A DNA stretch of 64,000 bases, from positions 124,001-188,000 of the forward strand of contig CAVWYT010000007.1 of the NCBI GenBank assembly GCA_963759295.1, in the 5' to 3' direction. Numbering within the stretch: the first letter of the stretch is position 1; each line of letters opens with the position of its first letter. The notes under the pieces are model-generated. The model was not told the origin of the DNA. It saw nothing but the letters and a program-made list of their open reading frames with translations, and did no database searches. Below are positions 1-7,809 of this stretch, in pieces. Position numbers and translations under genes: made by a program. Origin of the DNA: WHSW01 sp963759295. GTDB lineage: Bacteria > Actinomycetota > Thermoleophilia > Solirubrobacterales > 70-9.

Positions 1-321
1 GTTGAGCAGCTCGTCGTACTGGCCCTCCTCGAGCCCCTGCTTGGTGGCCTTCTCGGAACGCTGGTTGCCGCAGTACTCGCACTTCGTCGATCGCGAGACG
101 TAGACACGGCAGAGCTCCTTGATCGAGTGATCGAGAATGCCCTCACGGAACAGATCGCGCCAGCTGTTGGCGAAGAACCAGAACGCCGCCGGGACGTGGG
201 CTCGGATCGCCGAGCTCTCGGGGCGAGGCGTTCCCTCCCTTGCGCATCGCTCCATCTCGGCCCGCATCTCGGGGGTCATTCGCTCGACCGGCACATAGCT
301 GATCCTCGGCCCATTGCCCAT
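1..321 (-). CDS. AhpD/carboxymuconolactone decarboxylase-like protein, C-terminus cut by window edge
   Basis: The first 107 codons of a minus-strand gene whose 3' end lies outside the window. The start ATG at 321-319 follows a strong GGAGGAGGAG ribosome site. Near residue 84 the protein has a C-E-Y-C pair (CxxC) in the context typical of the AhpD/CMD fold, where the two cysteines are the redox or catalytic pair. Family members are peroxidase-coupled disulfide reductants or decarboxylases of ring-cleavage lactones; the fragment cannot tell these apart. A perfect LacI-type palindrome lies 22 bases upstream, which puts the gene in the catabolic regulon controlled by the repressor at 20.4-21.4 kb. 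It is therefore more likely a pathway enzyme than an oxidative-stress gene, but that is inference. Confidence 0.75.
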   Translation of the reverse strand, partial: MGNGPRISYVPVERMTPEMRAEMERCAREGTPRPESSAIRAHVPAAFWFFANSWRDLFREGILDHSIKELCRVYVSRSTKCEYCGNQRSEKATKQGLEEGQYDELLN

Positions 322-342
322 CTCAACTCCTCCTCCACGCGT

Positions 343-358
343 TGGCAATCGATTGCCA
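343..358. promoter_or_regulatory. LacI-family operator copy 1 (perfect palindrome)
   Basis: TGGCAATCGATTGCCA is a perfect 16-base palindrome with the central CG typical of LacI-family sites. It lies just upstream of the AhpD-like gene start at 321. It shares the CAAWCGWTTG core with seven other sites in this window, all in front of catabolic genes. Confidence 0.8.
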
Positions 359-409
359 GAATAGCACGAGACGAGGTCCCCGAAGCGCCTCGTTTGGCAC
401 CTGGCGGCG

Positions 410-1387
410 TCAGAGCTCGACCGACGACATGTCCGCGTAGCGATCGCCCGCGGTGATCCCGTCCGGCGCCGCGGCATCGAGGCGGGCGATGTCCCCCTCG
501 CCGAGCTCGATCGCTGCGGCGGCCACGTTCTCGCTCAGGTGCTCTCGCCGGGTCGTCCCGGGGATCGGAACTACGTCCTCGCCTCGATGCAGGACCCAGG
601 CGAGCGCGAGCTGTCCGGGCTGAACCGACTTCTCCGCGGCGATCCGGCGCACGCTCTCGACCAGGGCCAGGTTGCGGTTGAAGTTCTCGCCCTGAAACCG
701 CGGGTGGCCGCGGCGCGAGTCGTCGGGCGCAAGGTCGTCGGGAGCGTGAAACCGGCCGGTGAGAAAGCCGCGCCCGAGCGGGCTGTAGGCGACGAACCCG
801 ATCCCGAGCTCACGGACGGTCGGCAGGATCGCCGCCTCGACGCCCCGCGTCCACAGCGAGTACTCGGTCTCGAGCGCGGCGATCGGGTGCACCGAGTGGG
901 CGCGCCGGATCGTCGACGCGGCGGCCTCGGAGAGGCCGAGATGGCGGACCTTGCCGGCGGCCACGAGCTCGGCCATCGCGCCGACGGTCTCCTCGATCGG
1001 CACCTTCGGGTCGACGCGGTGCTGGTAGTAAAGGTCGATGTGCTCGACCGCGAGCCGGGCCAGCGACGCATCACAGGCCTCGTGCACGTACTCCGGGTCG
1101 CCGCGGACCCCGGCCGGCTCGCCCTTCGGGCCACGGACCTGGCCGAACTTGGTCGCCAGCACGACGTCGTCGCGGCGGCCGGCGATCGCCCGCCCGACCA
1201 GCCGCTCGTTCGCCCCGGCTCCGTACATGTCCGCGGTGTCGAGCATCGTCACGCCGAGCTCGAGCGCCCGGCCGATCGTCGCGATCGACTCGGCCTCGTC
1301 CGCCCCGGCGTAGAACGCGGACATGCCCATGCACCCGAGGCCGACCTCGCCGACCTCGAGTTGCTCTCCCAAGGTTCTCGTGCGCAT
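410..1387 (-). CDS. Aldo/keto reductase
   Basis: A complete 325-residue NADPH-dependent oxidoreductase of the aldo/keto reductase superfamily (TIM barrel). The catalytic tetrad is readable: Asp50 and Tyr55 in the DTADMYG segment, Lys80 in ATKFG, and His123 in YYQHRVDP. The C-terminal IPGTTRREHLSENV stretch is the usual NADP(H)-binding signature of the YakC/AKR13-like branch. It should reduce aldehydes or ketones to alcohols, substrate unknown. It is a single gene downstream of marR on the same strand, separated by about 100 bases with a candidate hairpin. A degenerate copy of the LacI operator overlaps its likely -10 element, so it may also belong to the neighbouring catabolic regulon. Confidence 0.9.
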   Translation of the reverse strand: MRTRTLGEQLEVGEVGLGCMGMSAFYAGADEAESIATIGRALELGVTMLDTADMYGAGANERLVGRAIAGRRDDVVLATKFGQVRGPKGEPAGVRGDPEYVHEACDASLARLAVEHIDLYYQHRVDPKVPIEETVGAMAELVAAGKVRHLGLSEAAASTIRRAHSVHPIAALETEYSLWTRGVEAAILPTVRELGIGFVAYSPLGRGFLTGRFHAPDDLAPDDSRRGHPRFQGENFNRNLALVESVRRIAAEKSVQPGQLALAWVLHRGEDVVPIPGTTRREHLSENVAAAAIELGEGDIARLDAAAPDGITAGDRYADMSSVEL

Positions 1388-1423
1388 GGGGAAGGGCCGA
1401 AGCGGCGGTGCCCGATCGCTCGC

Positions 1424-1437
1424 CGCAATCGAGTGTA
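1424..1437. promoter_or_regulatory. Weak candidate LacI operator over the aldo/keto reductase -10
   Basis: CGCAATCGAGTGTA matches 11 of 14 positions of TGCAAWCGWTTGCA and overlaps a possible minus-strand -10 hexamer TACACT (1437-1432), about 45 bases before the reductase start at 1387. The match is imperfect, so this is only a candidate. Confidence 0.3.
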
Positions 1438-1482
1438 ACGCGGCGATTTGCTGGCTGAGACTCCAGCGGGTACTCGGTCGGT

Positions 1483-1501
1483 CGGTCGGTCATCCCGACC
1501 G
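1483..1501 (-). terminator. Candidate hairpin at the end of the marR gene
   Basis: CGGTCGG (1483-1489) and CCGACCG (1495-1501) form a seven-pair stem with a five-base loop that contains the marR stop codon. There is no U-rich tail in the marR direction, so factor-independent termination is uncertain. The stem sits next to short GGTC repeats. Confidence 0.3.
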
Positions 1502-1975
1502 GTCGGCCGTCGGTGCCGATGGTGCCACCAGGCGGCCGAGGAGCTTGCTCAGGCTTTCGAGCTCGGCGTCGCTGAACCGGTCGACGAATCGCCGCTTGAT
1601 GCCGGCCCGATGGCTCTGGCGAAGGCGGCGAAGGGTTCGCTTGCCGGATGCGGTGAGTCTCGTTTCGACGTTGCGGCCGTCGCTTGCGCCGCGCTCACGC
1701 GCGACGAGTCCGGCGCGCTCGAGCCGATCGACACGGCGCGAGAGGCCGCTGGGGCTGAGCAGCACCGCGCCGGCGAGGTCGCACATTCGTCGCCGCTGTC
1801 CCGGCGCGTCGGCGAGGTGGACCAGGACGTCGAAGTCGCCCAGTGTCATTCCGTGGCACTCGCGCAACTCCTGATCGAGCTCTCGCATCAGCCGCGCGTT
1901 CGCCTCGATCAGGGTCCGCCAGGCGACGAGGCCCACATCTCCCGCGGTGAGCGCCAGAGGCGATTCGGTCGACAT
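1490..1975 (-). CDS. MarR-family transcriptional regulator
   Basis: A 161-residue winged-helix repressor of the MarR family. The core includes the DFDVLVHLADAPG helix, the recognition region LLSPSGLSRRVDRLERAGLV and the wing around RGASDGRNVETRLT. I chose the ATG at 1975-1973 because a TATAGT -10 hexamer lies only seven bases upstream, implying a leaderless message, and because the family length fits. It is divergent from a YceI gene. The 91-base intergenic region carries an inverted repeat surrounding the yceI -10, the usual layout of an autoregulated MarR switch. The ligand is unknown. Confidence 0.88.
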   Translation of the reverse strand: MSTESPLALTAGDVGLVAWRTLIEANARLMRELDQELRECHGMTLGDFDVLVHLADAPGQRRRMCDLAGAVLLSPSGLSRRVDRLERAGLVARERGASDGRNVETRLTASGKRTLRRLRQSHRAGIKRRFVDRFSDAELESLSKLLGRLVAPSAPTADRSG

Positions 1976-1982
1976 CGAGACG

Positions 1983-1988
1983 ACTATA
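1983..1988 (-). promoter_or_regulatory. marR -10 hexamer (leaderless)
   Basis: On the minus strand TATAGT lies seven bases before the marR ATG at 1975, so transcription should start at or next to the start codon. The same spacing is seen at hisIE, polA, hrcA and cydA in this window. Confidence 0.55.
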
Positions 1989-2000
1989 CCGCGAAATTTG

Positions 2001-2039
2001 TTGCGTGCGCAAGCATTTGATGATATGATTGCTTGCGCA
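2001..2039 (+). promoter_or_regulatory. yceI promoter inside a MarR-type inverted repeat
   Basis: TGCGCAAGCA (2006-2015) is repeated inverted as TGCTTGCGCA (2030-2039) with a 14-base spacer. Inside the spacer is TATGAT (2024-2029), a good -10, and TTGCGT (2001-2006) stands 17 bases upstream as a weak -35. A MarR dimer bound to the two arms would cover the -10, so repression of yceI, and probably of marR itself, is the simple reading. Confidence 0.65.
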
Positions 2040-2066
2040 AACAAACTGTTCGGAAAGGACATCGTT

Positions 2067-2627
2067 ATGACCACTGCGACCCTCACCCGGCATTCGATCC
2101 CGACCGGCACCTGGAGCGTCGACCCCCTGCACTCGAAGGTCGGCTTCGCCGTCAAGCACATGGGCGTGGCCACCGTTCGCGGAGAGTTCCGCCAGTTCGA
2201 GGGCGGCTTGGAGGTCGGCGACGATCTCGCCTCCGCCGAGGCCCGCGGGGCCGTCAGGGCGGCGTCGGTGTTCACGAATCAGGCGCAGCGCGACGACCAT
2301 CTGCGTTCACCCGACTTCCTCGACGCCGACGCCTACCCGGAGCTGAGCTTCGAGTCGACGAGGATCGAGGCGATGGACGAGGACACGCTGCGCATCGTCG
2401 GCGAGCTGACCATGCACGGCGTCACCAGGGAGATCGAGCTCGAGGCCGAGCTCGGCGGGACCGAGATCGGCCCGCAGGGCGAGGAGCGAATCGGGCTCGA
2501 GGTCAGCGGTCAGCTCTCGCGTCGCGACTTCGGGATGAAGTTCAACGCGGCGCTGGGCAGCGGCAACGCGGTCGTCTCCGACAAGGTCAAGCTTGTGCTC
2601 GACATCGCCGCGGTCAAGCAGGACTAG
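2067..2627 (+). CDS. YceI-like lipocalin-fold protein
   Basis: A 186-residue YceI-family protein. The ATG at 2067 follows GGAAAGGAC. It shows the family signature of W-x-V-D-P-x-H-S near the N-terminus (residues 14-21), a central SPDFLDA-x-A-Y-P-E segment, and the hydrophobic C-terminal strand ending VKLVLDIAAV. YceI proteins form a small beta-barrel that binds isoprenoid-type lipids or other amphipathic ligands. There is no signal peptide, so a cytoplasmic role is expected. It is divergently transcribed from marR and its promoter is embedded in the inverted repeat, so expression is probably induced when the MarR ligand is present. The exact ligand cannot be read from sequence. Confidence 0.9.
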   Translation: MTTATLTRHSIPTGTWSVDPLHSKVGFAVKHMGVATVRGEFRQFEGGLEVGDDLASAEARGAVRAASVFTNQAQRDDHLRSPDFLDADAYPELSFESTRIEAMDEDTLRIVGELTMHGVTREIELEAELGGTEIGPQGEERIGLEVSGQLSRRDFGMKFNAALGSGNAVVSDKVKLVLDIAAVKQD

Positions 2628-2680
2628 CTCGCGCGCTCCGGAGCGCTTGTCGGTCGCCGATGCTCGTAGGGTTCGGTCGC

Positions 2681-3259
2681 ATGGGCAAGACCCAGTACTA
2701 CTGCGCGGCGTCGCTGGACGGCTACATCGCCGATCCGGACGACGGCCTCGCCTGGCTGTTCGACTACCGGGGGACCTTCGCCGGTGAGGGCGCGGAGCCC
2801 GGCCCTCGAGGGGGCCCGTACGAACGCTTCTACGAGGGCGTCGGGGCACTGATCAGCGGCTCGATCACTTACGAGTTCGTCCTCGGTGAGCTCGCCGAGG
2901 ACGGCGAGTGGCCCTACAAGGGGAAGCCCTGGTGGGTGCTCAGTTCGCGGGAGCTGCCGGTCCCCGAGGGAAAGGACGTCGACGTGCGGGTCGCGAACGC
3001 CAAGGTCGCCGACCTCTACGACGAGGTGATCGGCGCGGCCGGGAAGCGCAATCTGTGGATCGTCGGGGGTGGCGACGTCGCTTCGCAGTTCGCCGATCAG
3101 GGCTTGCTGGACGAAGTGCTGGTGACCGTCGTCCCCGTCGTCCTGGGTGCGGGCAAGCCCCTCTTCGACCGTCGGCTCCCCGACGTCGCGATGCAGCTGA
3201 TGGGAACCCGCGTCTTCGACACCGGCATGGTCGAGCTTCGGTACGAGATCAGACGCTAG
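2681..3259 (+). CDS. RibD C-terminal / dihydrofolate reductase-like protein
   Basis: A 192-residue single-domain protein of the RibD C-terminal/DHFR-like fold. Visible features are the N-terminal YYCAASLDGYIADPDDG strand-loop, the LISGSITYEFVL segment, and the NADPH-binding IVGGGDVASQF motif, followed by DEVLVTVVPVVLGAGKPLF, all standard for the YyaP/YwjB-type branch. It probably reduces a small pyridine or pterin-like substrate with NADPH; the natural substrate of this branch is generally unknown. The ATG at 2681 is preferred, but an in-frame ATG at 2660 would add seven residues. It is convergent with the E2 gene. Confidence 0.8.
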   Translation: MGKTQYYCAASLDGYIADPDDGLAWLFDYRGTFAGEGAEPGPRGGPYERFYEGVGALISGSITYEFVLGELAEDGEWPYKGKPWWVLSSRELPVPEGKDVDVRVANAKVADLYDEVIGAAGKRNLWIVGGGDVASQFADQGLLDEVLVTVVPVVLGAGKPLFDRRLPDVAMQLMGTRVFDTGMVELRYEIRR

Positions 3260-3312
3260 GCGGATCTCGGATACCCGAGGCCGCCGTCTGCGACGGGCCG
3301 GAGGACCGCAGG

Positions 3313-4561
3313 CTACGCCAACCCCAACGGCTCCTCCAGCAGCGCCCTGACCCGGGCCAGGAACTGCGCCCCCTCGGCGCCGTAGAGGATCCGGTGATCG
3401 CAGGCCAGGGTGACGGCCATGATCTCGGCGCTGGCGAGCTCGCCGTCGGCGATCACCGGGGTCGCGGCGATCTCCCCGACCCCGAGGATCGCCGCCTGGG
3501 GCAGGTTGATCACCGGGTGAAAGTTCGAGACCCCGAACATCCCCAGGTTGGAGACCGTGAACGTCGCCCCCGAGAGCTCGGGCGGGGTGATCTGATGCTC
3601 GCGCACCCTGGCGGCCAGGGCCCGCGACTCGGCGGCGATCTCGCCCAGGCGCTTGCGGTCGGCGTCGAAGATCGTCGCCACCACCAGCGACTCCGGGGCG
3701 GCGATCGCGACCCCGACGTTGACGCGCTGATAAAGCTCAAAGCGCCCGTCGCGATAGGCGCCGTTGGCGCGCGGAAACTCGCGCAGGGCGAGCGCGCAGG
3801 CCTTGATCACCATGTCGTTGAAGGAGGGCACCGGCTCGCCCTCTGGCGCGCTCGCCTTGAGCCGCGCCCGGGCGCGATCACAGCGGCTCATGTCGATCCG
3901 TGACTGCAGGTAAAAGTGCGGCGCGGTCGCCTTGGACTCGGCCATCCGCCTGGCGATCGTGCGCTGGGTTCGGGTCGGCTCGATCACCTCGACCGCGCCC
4001 TTGGCGGTCTCCGGCGAGGGCGGCGCGCCGGCCGGCGCGGCCGGCGCCGGGCGCGGGGGCGGGCGCCGGCTCACCGGCGGCCTCGACGTCGGCCTTGATG
4101 ATCCGCCCGCCGGGGCCCGAGCCGCTGAGCGCCGACAGCTCGACCCCCCGCTGGGCGGCGATCCGGCGCGCCAGCGGCGAGGCCTTGAGGCGCCCGTCGG
4201 CGCCGGTCGGCGAGCGGGGGCGAGCGGGGGCGGCGGGCGCGGGCTCGGGGGTGGGCTCGGGGGCGGGCTCGGCGGCGCCGTCCTCGGCGGCCCGGGCGGG
4301 CGCCTCGGCGGCCGGCGCGGCCTCGGCGCGATCGCCGACCCGGGCGATCACCTCGCCGATCGGACGCGTCTCGCCCTCCTGGGCGAGGATCTCGATCAGG
4401 GTCCCGGCGGCGTCGGCCTCGAAGACCATGTTCGCCTTGTCGGTCTCGATCTCGACCAGCTCCTCGCCGAGCGCGACCTGCTCGCCGACCGACTTCATCC
4501 ACTGCAAGACGGTGCCCTCCTCCATCGAGTCCGAGAGCCGGGGCATGACGATGTCGGTCAT
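3313..4561 (-). CDS. 2-oxoacid dehydrogenase E2 (dihydrolipoamide acyltransferase), frame break near 4050
   Basis: Acyltransferase core of a 2-oxoacid dehydrogenase complex, moving the acyl group from lipoamide to CoA. Domains in order: an N-terminal lipoyl domain with the lysine in ETDKANMVF, an Ala/Pro-rich linker, a peripheral subunit-binding domain (SPLARRIAAQRGVELS...GRIIKADV), a second linker, and the catalytic domain. The catalytic His is present in CDHRILYGAEG, but the usual Asp of HxxxDG is Tyr, as in plastid and cyanobacterial E2. The reading frame shifts by one base in a C-rich linker stretch at about 4046-4056; both halves are otherwise intact, so I join them. It lies 10 bases after the E1beta gene in the same operon. 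No E3 gene is in the window. Confidence 0.85.
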
Positions 4562-4571
4562 CGCGGCGCGC

Positions 4572-5588
4572 TCACGCCAGCGTGTCGACGCCAACACCGA
4601 GTCGTGCGCGCACCGAGCCGACGATCGTCTCCGAGCTCGGCAGGAAGTCGTCCTCGAGCGTCGGGCTGTACGGAATCGGGGTCTCTGCCGTCGCCTCGAT
4701 CCAGGCGTCGTCGAGATCGTGCAGGGACTCCTCCGCGACCCTGCCGATCAAGCCGGTCGCCCAGCCACCCGTCCGCGGCCCCTCCTCCACCGCCAGCACC
4801 CGGTTGGTCCTCGCCACCGAGCTGAGCACGGTCTCGAGGTCGAGGGGGCGCAGCGTCCTCAGGTCGATGACCTCGACCTCGAGCCCGTCGCCGGCGAGCG
4901 TGTCGGCTGCCTGAAGCGCGTCCCGCACCCCCTTCGAGATCGAGACGATCGTCAGGTCGCTTCCCTCGCGCGTCACCGCGGCGCGCCCGAGCGGGATCGT
5001 CTCCTCGACCGGGGGCGGCCCCTTGATCGAGTACAGGCGCTTGTGCTCGAGGAAGATCACCGGATTGTCGTCGCGAATCGACGCCTTCAGCAGTCCCTTG
5101 GCCTCCGCCGGCGACGACGGAGCGGCGATCTTGATCCCCGGGATCCCCTGATACCAGGTGCCGTGCGTCTGTGAATGCATCGCCCCGAACCGCCCCCCGG
5201 CGCCGACCGCCGAGCGGACGACGAGGGGCACGCCGCTCTGCCGATTGGAGACGTACCAGAGCTTCGCCGCCTGGTTGACGAGCGAGTCCATCGGCAGTCC
5301 CATGAAGTCCCCGAACATGATCTCGATCACCGGGCGGGTGCCGGTCGCGGCGGCGCCGAAGGCGGCACCGGCGAGCGCCAGCTCCGAGATCGGGGTGTCG
5401 AAGACGCGCTGGTCGCCGAATCGGTCCTGGAGACCCGGCGTAACCGCGAACACCCCGCCTTGCTCGGCGGCGACGTCCTCGCCGAAGAAGACGACCGCCT
5501 CGTCGCGGTCCATCTCCTCGGCGATCGCCTCGCGGATCGCGACCCGGAACTCGAGCGCGTCGGCGCCTGGGGTCGGGTCACTGCTCAC
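4572..5588 (-). CDS. 2-oxoacid dehydrogenase E1 beta subunit
   Basis: A 338-residue transketolase-like beta subunit (PdhB/AcoB/BkdA2 type). It has the expected N-terminal EAIAEEMDRDEAVVFFGEDV, the DTPISELALAGAAFGAA and RPVIEIMFGDF segments, and a C-terminal transketolase domain with VIDLRTLRPLD. It pairs with the alpha subunit upstream to bind thiamine diphosphate and decarboxylate a 2-oxoacid. The start GTG at 5588 overlaps the alpha-subunit stop by four bases (GTGA), so translation is coupled. The EFMFGDF-like region resembles acetoin- and pyruvate-type enzymes, but substrate choice cannot be assigned. Operator control comes from the sites at 7.6 kb. Confidence 0.9.
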   Translation of the reverse strand: MSSDPTPGADALEFRVAIREAIAEEMDRDEAVVFFGEDVAAEQGGVFAVTPGLQDRFGDQRVFDTPISELALAGAAFGAAATGTRPVIEIMFGDFMGLPMDSLVNQAAKLWYVSNRQSGVPLVVRSAVGAGGRFGAMHSQTHGTWYQGIPGIKIAAPSSPAEAKGLLKASIRDDNPVIFLEHKRLYSIKGPPPVEETIPLGRAAVTREGSDLTIVSISKGVRDALQAADTLAGDGLEVEVIDLRTLRPLDLETVLSSVARTNRVLAVEEGPRTGGWATGLIGRVAEESLHDLDDAWIEATAETPIPYSPTLEDDFLPSSETIVGSVRARLGVGVDTLA

Positions 5589-6580
5589 GGCCGGAACTCC
5601 GTCGCATCCTCGCTGGCAGGATCGGGGAACGGCGCGGCACGCGCCGCCTCGACCGCGCGCTCGAGCTCGTCGCGCACCTCCTGCTCGGCCGCGGCGATCT
5701 CCTGCTCGGATGCCCCGTCGTCGAGCAGGCGCTTGCGTGCGACGGCCAGCGGGTCTCGCTCGAGCCACTCCTCGAGCTCACCGTCCGGTCGATACTTCGC
5801 CGGATCGGACTTCGAGTGACCGAAGTGGCGGTACGTTCGGCACTCGAGCAGGGTTGGCCCTTCTCCGGCGCGTGCTCGCGCCAGGGCCTCGGCGGCCGCT
5901 TCGCGAACCGCCCACAGGTCGTTGCCGTCGACGACCGCGAACGGGATCCCGTACGCGCCGGCGCGAGCGGCGATCTCGCCGCCGGCGGTCACGGCGTGCA
6001 TCGGGGTGAACTCGCCGTAGAGGTTGTTCTCGCACACGAAGAGCACCGGAAGCGAGAGCACCGCGGCGAAATTGAGGCATTCGTGGAAGTAGGCCTGGTT
6101 GACGGCGCCGTCGCCGAAGAAGGCGACCGAAGCGCGTCCCTGTCGCTTGCCCGAGAGCGCCGCCCCTGTGGCGGCCGCGATGCTGCCGCCGACGATCCCG
6201 AAGCAGCCGACCAGCCCTCGCTCGAGGTCGACGACGTTCATCGAGCCCGAGCGGCCGCCGCAGACACCGGTGGCACGGCCGAGCATCTCGGCGGCGAGGG
6301 CCTCCGGCGAGGTTCCCTTGGCGAGCGCATGCCCATGGCCGCGATAGGTGCCGGAGACGTAGTCGCCGGGGTCGAGCTCGATGCAGACGCCCACCGGAAT
6401 CGCCTCCTGGCCTGCCGAGAGGTGCGTGGTGCCGTGGACCTCGCCGCGCAGGAAGAGGCGGTGGATCGCCTGCTCGAACTCGCGAATCAGGAGCATCCGC
6501 GAGTACCCGTCGAGGTAGCCGCGGCCCTCGGCCGCGCCGCCGGCCTCGCGCGCGGGCGCGGGTGCGCGCCCGGCGTTCAC
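5585..6580 (-). CDS. 2-oxoacid dehydrogenase E1 alpha subunit
   Basis: A 331-residue thiamine-diphosphate-binding alpha subunit. The ThDP motif runs from GDGAVNQAYFHECLNFA to CENN, the standard GDG...NN signature. The N-terminal RMLLIREFEQAIHRLFLRGEV and HLSAGQEAIPVG segments are typical of PdhA and acetoin dehydrogenase alpha chains. HFGHSKSDPAKYR includes the phosphorylation-loop-like region. The GTG start at 6580 overlaps the preceding dehydrogenase stop. With E1beta and E2 it would convert a 2-oxoacid (or acetoin) into an acyl-CoA, a sensible last step for the catabolic pathway encoded around it. Confidence 0.9.
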   Translation of the reverse strand: MNAGRAPAPAREAGGAAEGRGYLDGYSRMLLIREFEQAIHRLFLRGEVHGTTHLSAGQEAIPVGVCIELDPGDYVSGTYRGHGHALAKGTSPEALAAEMLGRATGVCGGRSGSMNVVDLERGLVGCFGIVGGSIAAATGAALSGKRQGRASVAFFGDGAVNQAYFHECLNFAAVLSLPVLFVCENNLYGEFTPMHAVTAGGEIAARAGAYGIPFAVVDGNDLWAVREAAAEALARARAGEGPTLLECRTYRHFGHSKSDPAKYRPDGELEEWLERDPLAVARKRLLDDGASEQEIAAAEQEVRDELERAVEAARAAPFPDPASEDATEFRP

Positions 6581-7557
6581 GTGCTCGGCGCCGCGGTGGC
6601 CCGCCCGGCCTCGGCGAGCTCGTCGAGGCCGTCGGTCACCTCGGCCGTCTCGGGGACCAGCTCCAACCCGGAGGCGCGGGCCTCGAGGTCGAGCAGGGCG
6701 GCGAAGTCCTCCTCGGTTCGGCCTTCGCCGATCAGGGCCTGGACCAGCTCCCGCGCCGCCGCCGCGACCGGCATCGGCACGTTGAGGTCACCCGCGAGCT
6801 CGAAGCCGAGATCGAAGTCCTTGCGCAGCAGCACCGGCGTGAAGGTGGGCGAGTAGTCGAGCTTGACCAGAGCCGGGGTCTTGTAGCGGCTGAACATCGA
6901 CCCCATGACGCTGCGGTTGATGAACTCGAGCAGGTCGGCCCGAGCGATCCCGCCCTTCTCGGCGAGCACGGTGATCTCGGCCAGCGACTGGGCGACGACG
7001 CCGAGCAACAGGTTGTGGCAGATCTTCGCCAGCCGGGCCCGCTCGCCATCGCCGACGTAGGTCGCCCCCTGGCCGAGTAGATCGAGAAACGGCTCGACCC
7101 GCGCGTAAGCGGGCTCCGGGCCTGAGACGACGAAGGTCAGCAACCCGGCGGCGACGACCTTCGGGTTGCCGCTCACCGGCGCGGCGAGCAGGGCGGCGCC
7201 ACGCTCGGCCACCTGCGCCCTGACCTCGGCCGAGGCGTCGGTCGAGACCGTGCTCGAGTCGACGACCACCTCCGGCTGCATGTGCGGGTTGGCGAGCAGC
7301 CCCTCGGGCCCGAGGACCACCTGCTTGAAGTCGTCGGAGCCGGCGACCATCGTGAACACGATCTCGCGGTCCGCGAGCTCGACCGGGGCGTCGACGATCG
7401 TCGCCCCGAGCTCGGTCAGCGGTTCGGCCTTTGCGCGGGTCCGGTTGTAGACCGCGACGTCACAGCCCGCCTCGAGCAGCCGACTGACGAGGCTGTAGCC
7501 CATCCGCCCGGTCCCCACCCAGCCCAGCCGCTTTCGCTCCAGCCTTCGCTGCTCCAT
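6577..7557 (-). CDS. NAD(P)-dependent 3-hydroxyisobutyrate dehydrogenase-like protein 1
   Basis: A 326-residue beta-hydroxyacid dehydrogenase. The N-terminal Rossmann motif GWVGTGRMGYSLVSRLLEAG binds NAD(P); the substrate loop is D-S-S-T-V-S (residues near 101) and the catalytic lysine region is ARLAKICHNLL. Family enzymes oxidise 3-hydroxyisobutyrate, tartronate semialdehyde, 6-phosphogluconate-like or related hydroxyacids. I chose the ATG at 7557; a TTG one codon earlier is possible. It is the first gene of the operon that continues with E1alpha, E1beta and E2. Operators stand 30, 109 and 200 bases upstream in the divergent promoter region. It shares only fold-level similarity with the second copy at 23.9 kb. 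Confidence 0.88.
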   Translation of the reverse strand: MEQRRLERKRLGWVGTGRMGYSLVSRLLEAGCDVAVYNRTRAKAEPLTELGATIVDAPVELADREIVFTMVAGSDDFKQVVLGPEGLLANPHMQPEVVVDSSTVSTDASAEVRAQVAERGAALLAAPVSGNPKVVAAGLLTFVVSGPEPAYARVEPFLDLLGQGATYVGDGERARLAKICHNLLLGVVAQSLAEITVLAEKGGIARADLLEFINRSVMGSMFSRYKTPALVKLDYSPTFTPVLLRKDFDLGFELAGDLNVPMPVAAAARELVQALIGEGRTEEDFAALLDLEARASGLELVPETAEVTDGLDELAEAGRATAAPST

Positions 7558-7586
7558 CAAGCTCTCCCCGTCGGTGTCGCCGCTCT

Positions 7587-7600
7587 TGCAAACGATTGCA
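7587..7600. promoter_or_regulatory. LacI-family operator copy 2
   Basis: TGCAAACGATTGCA fits the consensus TGCAAWCGWTTGCA exactly. It lies 30 bases before the start of the hydroxyacid dehydrogenase/E1-E2 operon, where a bound repressor would block that minus-strand promoter. Confidence 0.8.
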
Positions 7601-7665
7601 CGCCCCGCCAGCGTAGCGGACCGGCGCCCGGCCCGTCAACTCGGGATCGTGCCTGAGGGAGCGTT

Positions 7666-7679
7666 CACAATCGATTGCG
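7666..7679. promoter_or_regulatory. LacI-family operator copy 3 (degenerate ends)
   Basis: CACAATCGATTGCG has the perfect core CAATCGATTG with imperfect flanks. It lies midway between the operators at 7587 and 7757, so the divergent region holds three sites at about 80-90 base spacing, suitable for looping by a tetramer or cooperative dimers. Confidence 0.6.
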
Positions 7680-7742
7680 AGCGAGGCCGCGGGCCCCAGT
7701 TCGGCGGTCGCGACTCGGGCCGCCGCGCGCCGCGGAAGGCGC

Positions 7743-7776
7743 TAGACTGACGGCGGGTGTGCAAACGTTTGCACAC
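7743..7776 (+). promoter_or_regulatory. Promoter of the M24-aldehyde dehydrogenase operon with operator copy 4
   Basis: TAGACT (7743-7748) is a plausible -10. Just downstream, 7757-7776 reads GTGTGCAAACGTTTGCACAC, a perfect 20-base palindrome and the best LacI-type site in the window. The operator would sit at about +1 to +20 of the transcript, a classic roadblock position, 34 bases before the ATG at 7810. Confidence 0.75.
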
Positions 7777-7809
7777 CGTTCGACGCCGAGAACTTGGGAG
7801 ACGCGGAGC

